Assembly: GCF_041433555.1 (NCBI RefSeq)
Contig: NZ_JAPWBR010000002.1
Location: 62,001-126,000 of the forward strand
Direction of reading: 5' to 3'
From: Granulicatella sp041433555
GTDB taxonomy: Bacteria > Bacillota > Bacilli > Lactobacillales > Aerococcaceae
DNA: 64,000 nucleotides
Both the position numbers and the translations under genes were made by a program. Positions 33,584 to 42,449 of this stretch are shown piece by piece. The stretch's first letter is position 1. The number at the start of each line of letters is the position of its first letter. The notes under the pieces were generated by a model that was given only the letters and a program-made list of their open reading frames with translations, had not been told where the DNA came from and ran no database searches.

Positions 33584-34687
33584 ATGAAACTAAACGCTAC
33601 TTTTATGCAATTGGAAAGTGAAATGAAAGAAAAACAAAATCCGATTGTTTTTATCCAAAATCCAGAGACCATTCGTCTTTTGACAAAATTCTCAACAGAA
33701 CCACATGAACGAATTGTAGCCCTGGTATATACACCTGGTGCTACTCCACTACTCTTCGTTCCTGCATTAGAACATCAAGTCGCTCAAAAAGCTGAGCCCG
33801 GCTTTATCGTGAAGAGTTATCAAGACCATGAAGATGGTTGGAAACTCTTATCCGATGCGATTAAAGAACACTTCCCTACAGAGCTTAATTTCGCCGTGGA
33901 AAAAGTGGACTTCTCACTCTTTGCAGCTGAACAATTGCAAAAGCACTTCCCTGGTATTCAGTTCTCAGTTGACTTAACACCAATCGTACAACAACTTCGT
34001 CTCGTAAAAGACACAGAAGCCATCGATAAACTCGTCTACTCAGGAACCTTTGCCGATAAAGCCATTGAAATTGGAAAGAAGGCCTTGAAAGTTGGCATTA
34101 CAGAACGTGAAGTCGTTGCCATTATCGAATTCGAAATGAAAAAACTAGGTGTCTCTCAAATGAGCTTTGATACAATGGTGCTCTTTGGAGACCACGCTGC
34201 GGATCCTCATGGCGAACCTGGAGACCGTACCCTTAAAGAAAACGAGTGGGTCCTCTTTGACCTAGGAACGATGGTCGATGGTTACGCAAGTGACATTACT
34301 CGTACGGTCTTCTTTGGAAGTGAAAGCGCGAAAGACCCACGCCATCAAGAAATCTACGACATTGTCCAAAAAGCGCACGATACAGCTATCCAAGCAGTAA
34401 AACCTGGCATGAAAGCTAGCGAAATTGATAAAATTGCTCGTGACATTATTGCAGAAGCGGGATATGGTGAATACTTCATCCACCGCCTTGGACACGGCAT
34501 TGGTCAAAGCGTTCATGAGTTCCCTTCGATTATGGAAGGAAACGATATGGAACTCGTTGAAGGAATGTGCTTCTCTGTTGAACCTGGTGTGTATATTTCA
34601 GGTGACTACGGCGTTCGCATCGAAGACTGCCTAGCCGTTACAAAAGATGGCGCTAAACTCTTCACAGCCGTTAAATATGAATTCTAA
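33584..34687 (+). CDS. pepQ: Xaa-Pro dipeptidase
   Basis: 367 residues, M24 metallopeptidase with pita-bread fold. Cleaves X-Pro dipeptides in the cytoplasm. Metal ligands can be placed: D in LFDLGTMVDGYASDITRT (two Asp), H in HRLGHGIGQSVHE, E in FSVEPGVYISGDYGVRIED (two Glu). Preceded by AAGGAG and a -10-like TACAAT. Complements the proline iminopeptidase at the left edge in use of proline peptides. Confidence 0.95.
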   Translation: MKLNATFMQLESEMKEKQNPIVFIQNPETIRLLTKFSTEPHERIVALVYTPGATPLLFVPALEHQVAQKAEPGFIVKSYQDHEDGWKLLSDAIKEHFPTELNFAVEKVDFSLFAAEQLQKHFPGIQFSVDLTPIVQQLRLVKDTEAIDKLVYSGTFADKAIEIGKKALKVGITEREVVAIIEFEMKKLGVSQMSFDTMVLFGDHAADPHGEPGDRTLKENEWVLFDLGTMVDGYASDITRTVFFGSESAKDPRHQEIYDIVQKAHDTAIQAVKPGMKASEIDKIARDIIAEAGYGEYFIHRLGHGIGQSVHEFPSIMEGNDMELVEGMCFSVEPGVYISGDYGVRIEDCLAVTKDGAKLFTAVKYEF

Positions 34688-34690
34688 TCA

Positions 34691-34728
34691 AAAAATAAAA
34701 GCCTGGGGAAGTTCCCCAGGCTTTCGTT
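34691..34728. terminator. Terminator shared by pepQ and the YtxH gene
   Basis: AAAGCCTGGGGAA (34698-34710) pairs perfectly with TTCCCCAGGCTTT (34712-34724). The T run is stronger on the minus strand, so it mainly serves the YtxH gene. Confidence 0.85.
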
Positions 34729-34742
34729 GTTTATAAATAAAA

Positions 34743-35237
34743 TTAAGCTTCTTCTTTAACGTCTTCAGCTTTTTCTTTAACGTCTTCAGCTTTTTCTTTA
34801 ACGTCTTCAGCTTTTTCTTTAACGTTTTCTGCTAATTCAGCAACCACTTCAGCTGATTCTTCTTTGTGTTTAGCAAAGTTTCCTTTTACTTTATCAACTG
34901 TTTCGCTAAATTGGCCTTTTAAGTTTTCAGTGTGTACTGCAACTTGGTCTTTTAAGTTAGCTGCTTGTTTAGAAACTTGTTCTTTTAAGTGTCCAGCTTG
35001 TTCTTGTAAGTTAATGCGAATATCTTGTGTTGAAGTTTTAGCTACTTCTGCAAATTCAACACCTTTTGCACGTGCGATTTCACCGTATTCTGATAATTGT
35101 TCTTTATAGCGATCTGCTTCTTTCGCTAAATCTTCACGTAATTCTTTACCTGATTTTGGTGCAAATAATAAAGCTGTTACTGCTGCTGCAGACGCTCCGA
35201 TAAATGCTCCTAATAAAAATCCACCTGATTTACTCAT
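34743..35237 (-). CDS. YtxH domain protein
   Basis: 164 residues from ATG (MSKSGGFLLGAFIGASAAAV), 8 bases after CGGAG. One N-terminal glycine-rich membrane helix ending LLFAPKSGKELREDL, the YtxH signature, then a long amphipathic helix (apolipoprotein-like 11-mer periodicity) of about 130 residues. The C-terminus holds a sevenfold-codon tandem repeat KAEDVKE. Paired with DUF948 as YtxG/YtxH beside ccpA in Bacillus; envelope or stress related, function unproven. Confidence 0.88.
   Translation of the reverse strand: MSKSGGFLLGAFIGASAAAVTALLFAPKSGKELREDLAKEADRYKEQLSEYGEIARAKGVEFAEVAKTSTQDIRINLQEQAGHLKEQVSKQAANLKDQVAVHTENLKGQFSETVDKVKGNFAKHKEESAEVVAELAENVKEKAEDVKEKAEDVKEKAEDVKEEA
34761..34823. 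repeat. Three tandem 21-bp repeats within the YtxH gene
   Basis: The unit GTCTTCAGCTTTTTCTTTAA (plus one base) occurs three times in a row with no differences, encoding KEKAEDV repeats; a likely slippage hotspot for length variation. Confidence 0.9.
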
Positions 35238-35255
35238 GTTCAACACTCCGTTTCA

Positions 35256-35660
35256 TTATTTTACTTTTTTCTTCTTTGAAAGAATCGTTCTTCCAAAATT
35301 AAATGCCGCAACTGCACGGCTTGTTTTTGAAAGCTTCACTGCTTTTGTTGCTAGATTACGAGATGATGTATTTACATCAGAAATCGTCACACCTAAATCG
35401 CCTGCCGCTATAAACAACGGATTGGTCACTCTAAGTTTGCCGTTCACGTCATCTACAAGTACATTTGCTTTATTTAATAATCCTTCAACTTCAATTGAAA
35501 GACTATCAACATCTTTTGTAATGACTTCTAATGAATGATTCACGTTATCAACGGTTTTATTTAATCTTGATAAAATCGGTGATACTTTCACAATTACAAA
35601 AACCACTAATGCTAATAAAGCACATGCAGCAATTAATGCAGCAATCTCAATACCTGTCAT
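35256..35660 (-). CDS. DUF948 domain protein (YtxG-like)
   Basis: 134 residues. One N-terminal membrane helix (IAALIAACALLALVVFVIV) followed by a helical region with LSRLNKTVDNVNHSLEVITKDVDSL, the DUF948 pattern of a membrane-anchored coiled coil. Nineteen bp upstream of the YtxH gene; both are expected on one transcript. Function unknown. Confidence 0.88.
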   Translation of the reverse strand: MTGIEIAALIAACALLALVVFVIVKVSPILSRLNKTVDNVNHSLEVITKDVDSLSIEVEGLLNKANVLVDDVNGKLRVTNPLFIAAGDLGVTISDVNTSSRNLATKAVKLSKTSRAVAAFNFGRTILSKKKKVK

Positions 35661-35807
35661 TGAGCCATTCCTCCAATCTTATAGTATAAATTAATGATAA
35701 CACTTTCTCATGAAAAATACCATAAAATTATTACTGGAAACTGCACTACTTTCAATCATTTTTTACATATGGTACACTTATTTTATTACTAATAAAGGGT
35801 GACAAAT

Positions 35808-36677
35808 ATGCACAACGTCTTATGGATAGATTCCATTTCAAATTTCTTCAGCAATTACTGGAATTCCTTTGATTGGGAATCCATTTTATCGAATATCTTT
35901 ACGAAATTATTATCACTAATCTTATTATTCCTAGTTTTCTACTTTGGAAAGAAGTTTCTACATTTTCTATTTAAGAAAACCATTCTTTCCTCTGTAAAAG
36001 TCGTTCGTCAAAGCGAAAACAGACAAAAGACGATCGTGAAGCTCTTAGAAAATATGCTCGATTATTTCCTATACTTCATCTTAATCTACTGGATTCTTTC
36101 CATTATCGGTGTTCCAATCTCTAGCTTACTTGCTGGTGCTGGAATCGCTGGGGTTGCACTTGGTCTTGGCGCACAAGGTTTCCTATCAGATGTGATCAAC
36201 GGTCTCTTCATCCTACTCGAACGCCAATTCGAAGTTGGAGACGCGGTTCTTATTAACAACATCGCTGGAACTATTGCGAGCGTCGGTGTCCGTACTACAC
36301 AAGTTCGTGGATACGACGGAACACTTCACTACATTCCAAACCGCAATATCACAGTCGTGAGTAACCAATCTCGTGGAAACATGCGTGCTTTAATCGAATT
36401 ACCTTTAAATAGCAACGTGGATTTAAAATCCGTTTACTCAGTCATTGAAGCAATTAATAACCAATACACAAGAACCGACGAAGCTCTAACGGCTCCACCA
36501 AAAATCGTTGGCCCACAAACCAAGCCAAATGGTCAATTTGTATTCACCATCGCTCTAATGACAAAAAACGGTTTGCAACAGGCTACCTACCAACGCTATT
36601 TAACACTTTATCAAGAGGCACTGCTAAAACAAGGCATCGACCTCTCATCACCTGTCATCCCATATACAACCAACTAA
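35808..36677 (+). CDS. MscS-family mechanosensitive channel
   Basis: 289 residues; ATG (MHNVLWIDSISNFF) after AAAGGGTG. Three N-terminal membrane helices; the pore helix is Gly/Ala-rich (LLAGAGIAGVALGLGAQGFLSDVINGLFILLE), followed by the beta domain FEVGDAVLINNIAGTIASVGVRTTQVRGYDGTLHYIPN, classic for MscS/YkuT. Opens on membrane tension to release solutes in osmotic downshift. Confidence 0.94.
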   Translation: MHNVLWIDSISNFFSNYWNSFDWESILSNIFTKLLSLILLFLVFYFGKKFLHFLFKKTILSSVKVVRQSENRQKTIVKLLENMLDYFLYFILIYWILSIIGVPISSLLAGAGIAGVALGLGAQGFLSDVINGLFILLERQFEVGDAVLINNIAGTIASVGVRTTQVRGYDGTLHYIPNRNITVVSNQSRGNMRALIELPLNSNVDLKSVYSVIEAINNQYTRTDEALTAPPKIVGPQTKPNGQFVFTIALMTKNGLQQATYQRYLTLYQEALLKQGIDLSSPVIPYTTN

Positions 36678-36706
36678 AAAAGAAGGCCTCGCGCCTTCTT
36701 TTTTGT
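36676..36706 (+). terminator. Terminator of the MscS gene
   Basis: AAAAAAGAAGGC (36676-36687) pairs with GCCTTCTTTTTT (36693-36704). Confidence 0.9.
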
Positions 36707-36800
36707 TTCCTTATAATCCACTCCATAGGATGCACCACACCCTATTCCCTCTCCTCTCGTTCTTACGGAATGGTACATAAACTCCCTTATTATAGAAAAA

Positions 36801-36985
36801 GCTACAGCGATTCCGAGAAATTCTATAATAGCAATAATGGGAACTTGCATAAAATGCGAATTAAAGGGCGTAAGGAATTTATTCCATACGCCCTTTTTGA
36901 GGCTTTTAAAGCGAGAGACGAAAGACTCGAGCTGGTGCCCCATTATAGCTATTATCTAGAATTCCTAAAAAGGAATCGCTGTAGC
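36801..36985 (+). repeat. Structured intergenic element, copy B
   Basis: 185 bp between convergent mscS and cbpB. Outer arm GCTACAGCGATTCC (36801-36814) is perfectly paired with 36972-36985. Next, ATAATAGC-A-ATAATGGG (36825-36841) pairs with CCCATTAT-A-GCTATTAT (36938-36954), again with A opposite A. Hairpin 1 spans 36863-36896 (AAAGGGCGTA/TACGCCCTTT, apex AATTTATT); the junction is TTTGAGGCTT; hairpin 2 starts GCGAGAGAC and ends ACTCGAGC; exit GGTGC. Confidence 0.88.
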
Positions 36986-36995
36986 GATTATAGTT

Positions 36996-37472
36996 TTATT
37001 TACTATTTTCTTTTTCCACAAAATCATATTCGCGGGTGAGTTCATGTACCATGAAGTTGATGCGCTTTAAAAGCTCCTTCCTCGTCACAATCCCCACAAA
37101 CTCATCCTCCTCATTCCCAATACAAATAAAACTCTCATCCACAAGTTCATTTAACACATCTTCCACTTGCGTATCCTGATGAATGATTGGAAACTCCGTA
37201 CGCATAACTTCACGCACTTTGTATTTTCCTAACTGATTCATATGAATTTGCTCCACACCCGTGATTTTATGTAAAATCATCGCCAGTGAAATCAGACCTA
37301 CAATTTTATTTTCCTTGTTCAGTACAGGAATGAGTGAATAACGCACATTCGTCAACACAAGCATCGCGTGTTCCAAAGTATGGTCTTCTTGAAGGATAGC
37401 TACTTTTTCTGCATCGATAAAAAGCTTATCGCGATCTTCAAGTAGTAACTCTTGGATTTTCTTATGAATCAA
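36996..37472 (-). CDS. cbpB: CBS-pair protein CbpB-like (c-di-AMP-binding family)
   Basis: About 158 residues from TTG (MIHKKIQELLLEDRD), 7 bases after GGAGGG; an ATG at 37490 lies upstream of that ribosome site. Two CBS motifs (LEHAMLVLTNVRYSLIPVLNKENKIVGLISLAMI and VEDVLNELVDESFICIGNEEDEFVGIVTRKELL). CbpB/DarB proteins bind c-di-AMP and link it to Rel. Overlaps the end of the phosphodiesterase gene by 11 bp. Confidence 0.85.
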   Translation of the reverse strand: MIHKKIQELLLEDRDKLFIDAEKVAILQEDHTLEHAMLVLTNVRYSLIPVLNKENKIVGLISLAMILHKITGVEQIHMNQLGKYKVREVMRTEFPIIHQDTQVEDVLNELVDESFICIGNEEDEFVGIVTRKELLKRINFMVHELTREYDFVEKENSK

Positions 37473-38010
37473 GCGTATACCCTCCCTCATTAGACCACGT
37501 ATAGTCTAAAACGAGTCCATCTAATACTTCGTGTTTCGTTGTGTAATAGGTTAAGCGTAATTTGTCTTTTGAAAGAATATCCAGCACTGCATACGTCGGT
37601 GTTCCTTCATAGCTACCACGCGGATAATTCGTTGACCCTGAATTGATGCAAAGCACCCCGTTAACATTCTCCGCATTTAGTTTATGCGTATGTCCGTAAA
37701 ATGCAACACGCGCGCCCATTTCTTTAGCCGCATTTGCTAAATACTCACGACCGGTGTTCACATATTCGAAGTGGCCGTGCGCTACAAAGAAATTGATGCC
37801 TTCTAGCGTAAACACTTCAGAACGTGGATATTCTGGATCATAATCGCAGTTTCCTGTTACGCGAATACAATGCGATAGACGTTCATCTTTATAAGGAAAT
37901 TCTGAGTCTCCTGTATGCACGAATGTCACATCGCGCCCTGCATAGTGGTCGAAGATTCTCTTTAATGTTAACTCTTGTCCATGGTTATCACTGACAACGA
38001 CAATTTTCAT
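37462..38010 (-). CDS. YfcE/MJ0936-family metallophosphoesterase
   Basis: 182 residues. Metal-binding motifs of calcineurin-like phosphoesterases: SDNHG (about 7), HTGDSEF, VTGNCD, HGH and GHTH. Homologues act on phosphodiesters, substrate uncertain. Overlaps the murI-rdgB fusion by 4 bp and cbpB by 11 bp, a conserved block in streptococci and relatives. Confidence 0.93.
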   Translation of the reverse strand: MKIVVVSDNHGQELTLKRIFDHYAGRDVTFVHTGDSEFPYKDERLSHCIRVTGNCDYDPEYPRSEVFTLEGINFFVAHGHFEYVNTGREYLANAAKEMGARVAFYGHTHKLNAENVNGVLCINSGSTNYPRGSYEGTPTYAVLDILSKDKLRLTYYTTKHEVLDGLVLDYTWSNEGGYTLDS

Positions 38011-39455
38011 AATGATTCCTCCGTTTGATTTAACTCATGAGTCCATTTTTCCCACTGGCTAACAAGCAATTCGATGGCTTTCGCACGGTGGCTAATTTTA
38101 TTTTTAATATCCATTCCCAGTTGCGCAAATGTCTTACCGTACTCAGGAATAATGAATAATGGATCATATCCAAATCCGCTATCCCCAGCTGGTAGAGTCG
38201 CGATTTGACCTGGGCATTCTGCTTGAACCACAAGTGATTCACTATTTGGTGCAGCTAACACTAAGCAGCAAGTGAAATGAGCTGAGCGCTCCTCTCCAAC
38301 GAGTCCGCCAAGTTCTGATAAAAGCTTCGCGTTATTCGCAGCATCACTCTTTGGCTCTCCAGCAAATCGTGCTGAATACACACCTGGTTGCCCGTCCAAA
38401 GCATCCACGCACAGACCAGAGTCATCTGCTAAGACGATTGTTTGTAAGGCAATCGCAATCGTCTCAGCCTTCAAGCGTGCATTTTCTTCAAAGGTTGTTC
38501 CAGTCTCTTCCACTTCTTCTAATTCTGGGAAATCTCGAAGGGTCTTTACAGAATATCCCTTTGGTTCAAAAATCTCTGCAAACTCTTTGGCTTTACCAAC
38601 ATTATTCGTCGCAATCACGATTTCTTTTTTCAATTCAACTGGTTTTACTTTTTCTTTAAGTGTCACTTTCTTCACCTTCAGACCTGTTCGATTCAACCAG
38701 TTTTCAGCAATCTCTTCAAAAAGACTTGCTTCTCCAGTTGTATAAATTTCAAGAGTTGGTTTGGGATTCGATTCAGGCGTTTCACTTAATTTGCAATAAT
38801 CTAATAACGCGCTCACGCTTGAAACTGTTTCTGCCCCTGAGTCAATCAATGTAACATTTGCTCCTACCACTTTTTGAATCGTTTGACGAAGCAATGGATA
38901 ATGCGTGCAGCCTAGAATGACTGTATCAATCTTGGTTCCTTCTAATGGGCGTAAGGTTTCACGAACGACTTCTTCTGCTTCCTTCGTATCTGATTGATTA
39001 CTTTCAACAATCGGTACAAATTTCGGACAAGCAATATCAAAGACTTCAATATCCTTATTCTTGTCATGCATGGTCTTTGGATACACTTTACTAGCAATCG
39101 TCGCGTTTGTTCCAAGTACACCGATGCGGTCATTCTTCGTTTGCTTGATAGCTGCAAGGCTACCTGGTTGAATCACTCCAACGACTGGAATCGTTAATGT
39201 GTTTTGTAATTCTTCTAGCACCACTGCAGTCGCGGTATTACAGGCAATCACAAGCATTTTAATATTTTTCTCTAGTAAAAATTGCACCATTTCTAATGTA
39301 TATTGGCGGATTTCTTCAACTGGTCGTGTACCGTATGGGCAACGTGCTGAATCGCCAAGGAAGATCATGGATTCGTTTGGTAATTGTTTGAGGGCTTCTT
39401 TGAGGACAGTAAGACCGCCAACGCCCGAATCGATAAACCCGATTGGTCTTTTCAT
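38007..39455 (-). CDS. murI-rdgB: Fusion of glutamate racemase and XTP/dITP pyrophosphatase
   Basis: 482 residues in one uninterrupted frame. Residues 1-265: glutamate racemase, making D-glutamate for peptidoglycan, with the two catalytic Cys in VIACNTATAV (about 72) and ILGCTHYPLL (about 183), plus IGFIDSGVGGLTV. Residues about 285-470: RdgB/HAM1 enzyme removing XTP and dITP, with IATNNVGKAKEF, LADDSGLCVDALDGQPGVYSARFAG, GFGYDPLFI and KNKISHRAKA. The linker is short (VTLKEKVKPVELKKE). In streptococci the two are usually adjacent genes; here they are joined. Confidence 0.94.
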   Translation of the reverse strand: MKRPIGFIDSGVGGLTVLKEALKQLPNESMIFLGDSARCPYGTRPVEEIRQYTLEMVQFLLEKNIKMLVIACNTATAVVLEELQNTLTIPVVGVIQPGSLAAIKQTKNDRIGVLGTNATIASKVYPKTMHDKNKDIEVFDIACPKFVPIVESNQSDTKEAEEVVRETLRPLEGTKIDTVILGCTHYPLLRQTIQKVVGANVTLIDSGAETVSSVSALLDYCKLSETPESNPKPTLEIYTTGEASLFEEIAENWLNRTGLKVKKVTLKEKVKPVELKKEIVIATNNVGKAKEFAEIFEPKGYSVKTLRDFPELEEVEETGTTFEENARLKAETIAIALQTIVLADDSGLCVDALDGQPGVYSARFAGEPKSDAANNAKLLSELGGLVGEERSAHFTCCLVLAAPNSESLVVQAECPGQIATLPAGDSGFGYDPLFIIPEYGKTFAQLGMDIKNKISHRAKAIELLVSQWEKWTHELNQTEESL

Positions 39456-39583
39456 GGTTTCTCAACCTTTCTTTCTTTAGTCTTCTATAGTATACCATAG
39501 TTCGCGTAACGCTGATTCAAAAGTGGTTTGGTTTATGAAAAAGTTAACCAACTAATAAACTGCTTGTAATCACCTTCGGTGTA

Positions 39584-39813
39584 CGAATGAAAAGAATTGA
39601 ATAGTCTTACACTACATGCCTTTATCGGATATCTTCATAGTGTTTGTAATAGCTGTATCGTTTCGAGCCCTGGTCTCTCACCTACTGAGCCTCAAAGCAG
39701 TAGTAAGGAATAAATTCCTAACTACTGCTAATTCGCATCAGTTACTCTCGCTATTACTCACACTATAGAATCCGATAGGCACTTCGTTTGACTGATTCAA
39801 TCCTTTTCATTCG
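39584..39813 (-). repeat. Structured intergenic element, copy C (inverted)
   Basis: 230 bp on the minus strand, 482-bp gap between murI-rdgB and the ABC operon. The terminal arms are 19 bp with one mismatch (39584-39602 with 39795-39813); inner arm blocks include GTAATAGC (39646-39653) with GCTATTAC (39750-39757). Hairpin 1 is 39696-39729 (AGCAGTAGT/ACTACTGCT, apex AATAAATT on +, i.e. AATTTATT on -). GAGCCTCAAA (39687-39696) is the reverse of the junction motif. The arms are more decayed than in the other copies. The rest of the gap holds nothing recognised. Confidence 0.82.
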
Positions 39814-39895
39814 AAAAAATAGACTGTTTATCTTTTATAATACGGCCCTGCAGAACTAATAGACTAAAAAGAAAGGAGAGAAACCTCCGCCCTAA

Positions 39896-39927
39896 ACAAA
39901 AAAAGAACTCCTGAGTACAGGAGTTCT
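39896..39927 (-). terminator. Terminator of the GntR-ABC operon
   Basis: AGAACTCCTG (39904-39913) pairs with CAGGAGTTCT (39918-39927); T run on the minus strand. Confidence 0.9.
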
Positions 39928-39937
39928 AGGATAGATT

Positions 39938-40672
39938 TTATTCTGGAGCGATGCTTTGGTGTTTTCTTGTCACGAGAATTTGAAGCACCACTAGAATCAC
40001 TAATGCGATAGAGATAGATTCTACTTTATGTGTTGTAATAAGGTTGATGAATTCTTGAAGAGCTTTTACAAATTCAGGCATTTGGCCATCACTAACTCGT
40101 CTAAAAGCACTTCCACCAATTAATGCAGAAAGCATGAACACTCCTGATAATACGAAAATGCCTGTCTTTTGATTAATTTTATTAAGAACAATCCCAATAA
40201 CATTTGCGATTAGGTGAATCAGAACAACCTTCACGAAAAGAACTGCGATGCTGATAACGATATTTTCTGGGTCAAATAGGTCCCCTAAAATCGATTGAAT
40301 CGTTACTGATCCTAATGAAACTCCATTTCTTAGTGGAATTAATAAGGCGTAAATGAGTGTGATGATTCCAGAATCGACAAGCGTTTGAATGAATAAGCTT
40401 TCTATTTGTTCTTTTCTTGTTAATCCTAATTGGCTTTCTAGACGGAATTGTTCAACGATATATCCAATTCCGATGAGTAATAGGATAATTGCAATTTCAT
40501 TATCGAAGTAAATTGGGAAATAAGTACCGAATGTGCTAAGGTCCCCATTTGCAAAAATCTTCATTAAGAAACTTGTAATAATCCACCAAGCTCCTAAGAA
40601 CATTAAAATTGTTTTCCATCTTCTAGCTAATCCCATGCTGACAACTGATAATAAACGGTTCATCTTATTCAT
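39938..40672 (-). CDS. ABC-2-like membrane permease subunit
   Basis: 244 residues, six hydrophobic segments (TILMFLGAWWIITSFLMKIFA, IAIILLLIGIGYIVEQF, LVDSGIITLIYALLIPL and others), no recognised specific family. It overlaps the ATP-binding subunit by 8 bp and would form its membrane partner. Exported substrate unknown; YtrA-type operons in Bacillus respond to cell-wall antibiotics. Confidence 0.8.
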   Translation of the reverse strand: MNKMNRLLSVVSMGLARRWKTILMFLGAWWIITSFLMKIFANGDLSTFGTYFPIYFDNEIAIILLLIGIGYIVEQFRLESQLGLTRKEQIESLFIQTLVDSGIITLIYALLIPLRNGVSLGSVTIQSILGDLFDPENIVISIAVLFVKVVLIHLIANVIGIVLNKINQKTGIFVLSGVFMLSALIGGSAFRRVSDGQMPEFVKALQEFINLITTHKVESISIALVILVVLQILVTRKHQSIAPE

Positions 40673-41516
40673 TCTCCTTTCGTGTGATTGAGATAAAGTA
40701 ATCTTGTAATGTTAATGGAGAAAAGTCTAATCCTGGTTGTGCTTCTCCAATAGCACCAATCACCACGCTTCTTGTAAAGTTTCCGATTTGTTCTGTTTCA
40801 AGAACTTTCTTATCGGCAACATATTCTTGTACCAATGAGGATGCCCCACTAACAACGTATCCTTTACGAAGAACATCTTCGACCAGTACTTCTTCTGTGA
40901 CCAATCCGTCTTTAATAACAATCACTTTTTCTAAAATTGAAGCAACTTCTTCGATTAAATGCGTTGCGATGACAAATGTACGAGGACGGCGCGCATACGC
41001 TTCGAGTAATTTCTTATTGAAGAGTTGGCGGTGGTTCGCATCAAGCCCAAGCACTGGTTCATCTAAGAAGATGTATTCGCTAGGGTTCGCAAGCGCCAAG
41101 ATAATCTTCATAATGCTTTTATATCCTGTTGAGGCTTTTGAGTATTTTTGCTTCACATTCACATCGAACACTTTGATAAGGTCTTCTGCGAATTCCATAT
41201 CAAATTCTGGATAAGTCACTTTATAGATAGCAAGGAGATCTTTAAATCTATATTCTTGCGGGAACCAGTTATCAGAACTTGATAAGTACACTTCATGCAT
41301 CGCGCTTGCTGTCTTATGAAGGTCCACTCCGTCAAGAGTGATATCCCCGCTTGTCTTTTCGATACGGCGAGCAATCATATTTAGCACTGTACTCTTTCCG
41401 GCACCATTTCGTCCGAGCAACCCGATAATACTTTCAGGTTCAATCGTGAATGTTGCTCCTTTTACCGCTTCTTTTTTTAAAAACTTCTTCTTTAAATCTT
41501 TGACTTCGATACTCAT
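40665..41516 (-). CDS. ABC transporter ATP-binding protein
   Basis: 283 residues. Walker A GLLGRNGAGKSTVL (about 35-43), Walker B EYIFLDEPVLGLD, H-loop IATHLIEE. The signature is degenerate, STGYKSIMKI in place of LSGGQ, typical of the YtrB-like branch. The C-terminal 80 residues form an accessory domain. Shares one base with the GntR gene stop region and overlaps the permease. Confidence 0.92.
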   Translation of the reverse strand: MSIEVKDLKKKFLKKEAVKGATFTIEPESIIGLLGRNGAGKSTVLNMIARRIEKTSGDITLDGVDLHKTASAMHEVYLSSSDNWFPQEYRFKDLLAIYKVTYPEFDMEFAEDLIKVFDVNVKQKYSKASTGYKSIMKIILALANPSEYIFLDEPVLGLDANHRQLFNKKLLEAYARRPRTFVIATHLIEEVASILEKVIVIKDGLVTEEVLVEDVLRKGYVVSGASSLVQEYVADKKVLETEQIGNFTRSVVIGAIGEAQPGLDFSPLTLQDYFISITRKENE

Positions 41517-41881
41517 TATTGGAAGCCTCCTTCGATGATTTTTACTAATTCGTCTTTCGTAATACCGAGCGCTTGTGCTTCTTTTAAGAAGTTTGGCACC
41601 ATTTGGTTGGCAAATTCATTTTGCTTCTTGCTTAAGACAATTTTTCTGGCCCCTTCTGCTACAAACGTTCCAAGACCTCTTCGTTTTTCAAGTATTTGTT
41701 CGCTCACGAGTAAGTTCATTCCTTTCAATACCGTTGCTGGGTTGATTTGATATCCTGTGGAAATCTCAGTTGTCGACGGTACTTGATCTCCTTCTTTGTA
41801 GACTTCATGGAAGATTTCTTCTTCCAATTGATTGGCTACTTGTTGAAATAATGGGATATCACTTTGAAAATCAAATTTCAT
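41516..41881 (-). CDS. GntR-family regulator, YtrA subfamily
   Basis: 121 residues. Winged HTH FQQVANQLEEEIFHEVYKEGDQVPSTTEISTGYQINPATVLKGMNLL followed by a short (about 40 residue) helical C-terminus, the mark of the YtrA subfamily, which lacks a ligand domain. First gene of the operon; probably represses itself and the ABC genes through the dyad at 41920-41941. Confidence 0.93.
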   Translation of the reverse strand: MKFDFQSDIPLFQQVANQLEEEIFHEVYKEGDQVPSTTEISTGYQINPATVLKGMNLLVSEQILEKRRGLGTFVAEGARKIVLSKKQNEFANQMVPNFLKEAQALGITKDELVKIIEGGFQ

Positions 41882-41919
41882 AACGCACCTCCTTGTTCAT
41901 GATCACTTTGTGTTAATTG

Positions 41920-41968
41920 GTTAGTTACTTGTGTAACTAACTATAAGACTAAAACAAAAATTTGTCAA
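41920..41968 (-). promoter_or_regulatory. GntR operon promoter and operator
   Basis: Minus strand TTGACA (41963-41968), 17 bases, TATAGT (41940-41945). Overlapping the -10 end and start site is a perfect 9-4-9 inverted repeat, GTTAGTTAC-TTGT-GTAACTAAC (41920-41941), the expected operator for the GntR protein. Confidence 0.85.
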
Positions 41969-41997
41969 CACCTTTTCGAAAAAATTTTTTAACAAAA

Positions 41998-42048
41998 TAA
42001 AAAAACGCCTGACATACCAAGGAAAAACCTTGATATATCAAGCGTTCG
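41998..42048 (-). terminator. Terminator of trxA
   Basis: AACGCCTGA...CCAAGG pairs with CCTTG...TCAAGCGTT around AAAAA (42004-42047), with T residues on the minus strand. Confidence 0.75.
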
Positions 42049-42061
42049 GAGACTTTAGATT

Positions 42062-42373
42062 TTATAAATATTTTTCTAAAATTTCTTCTAAGTGTTCTTT
42101 AGCATGGTAGCCAACCACTTTATCAACGACTTCGCCATCTTTTTTGATAAGCAATGTTGGGATACTCATAATGCCAAATGCACGAGCTGTTTCTGGGTTT
42201 TCGTCAACATCTACTTTTGTAAAAGTTACTTTGTCTCCCATTTCTTCATCTAATTGGTCGATTACTGGACCTTGCATACGACATGGGCCACACCAAGTTG
42301 CCCAGAAGTCTACTAAGACTACTCCATTTTTAGTTTCTTCTGCAAAGTTTTTATCTGTTAATGATTTTACCAT
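42062..42373 (-). CDS. trxA: Thioredoxin
   Basis: 103 residues from ATG (MVKSLTDKNFAEET), 8 bases after AAAGGA. Canonical active site VDFWATWCGPCRMQGP and cis-proline GIMSIPTLLI. General disulfide reductase in the cytoplasm. Monocistronic between mutS2 and its terminator. Confidence 0.98.
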   Translation of the reverse strand: MVKSLTDKNFAEETKNGVVLVDFWATWCGPCRMQGPVIDQLDEEMGDKVTFTKVDVDENPETARAFGIMSIPTLLIKKDGEVVDKVVGYHAKEHLEEILEKYL

Positions 42374-42449
42374 TCGAATCATCCTTTCCTTTTTCTATAA
42401 ACTTAGTATAGCAATCCCCCGGAAGGTGACCAACTATTCTGCTCACGGT

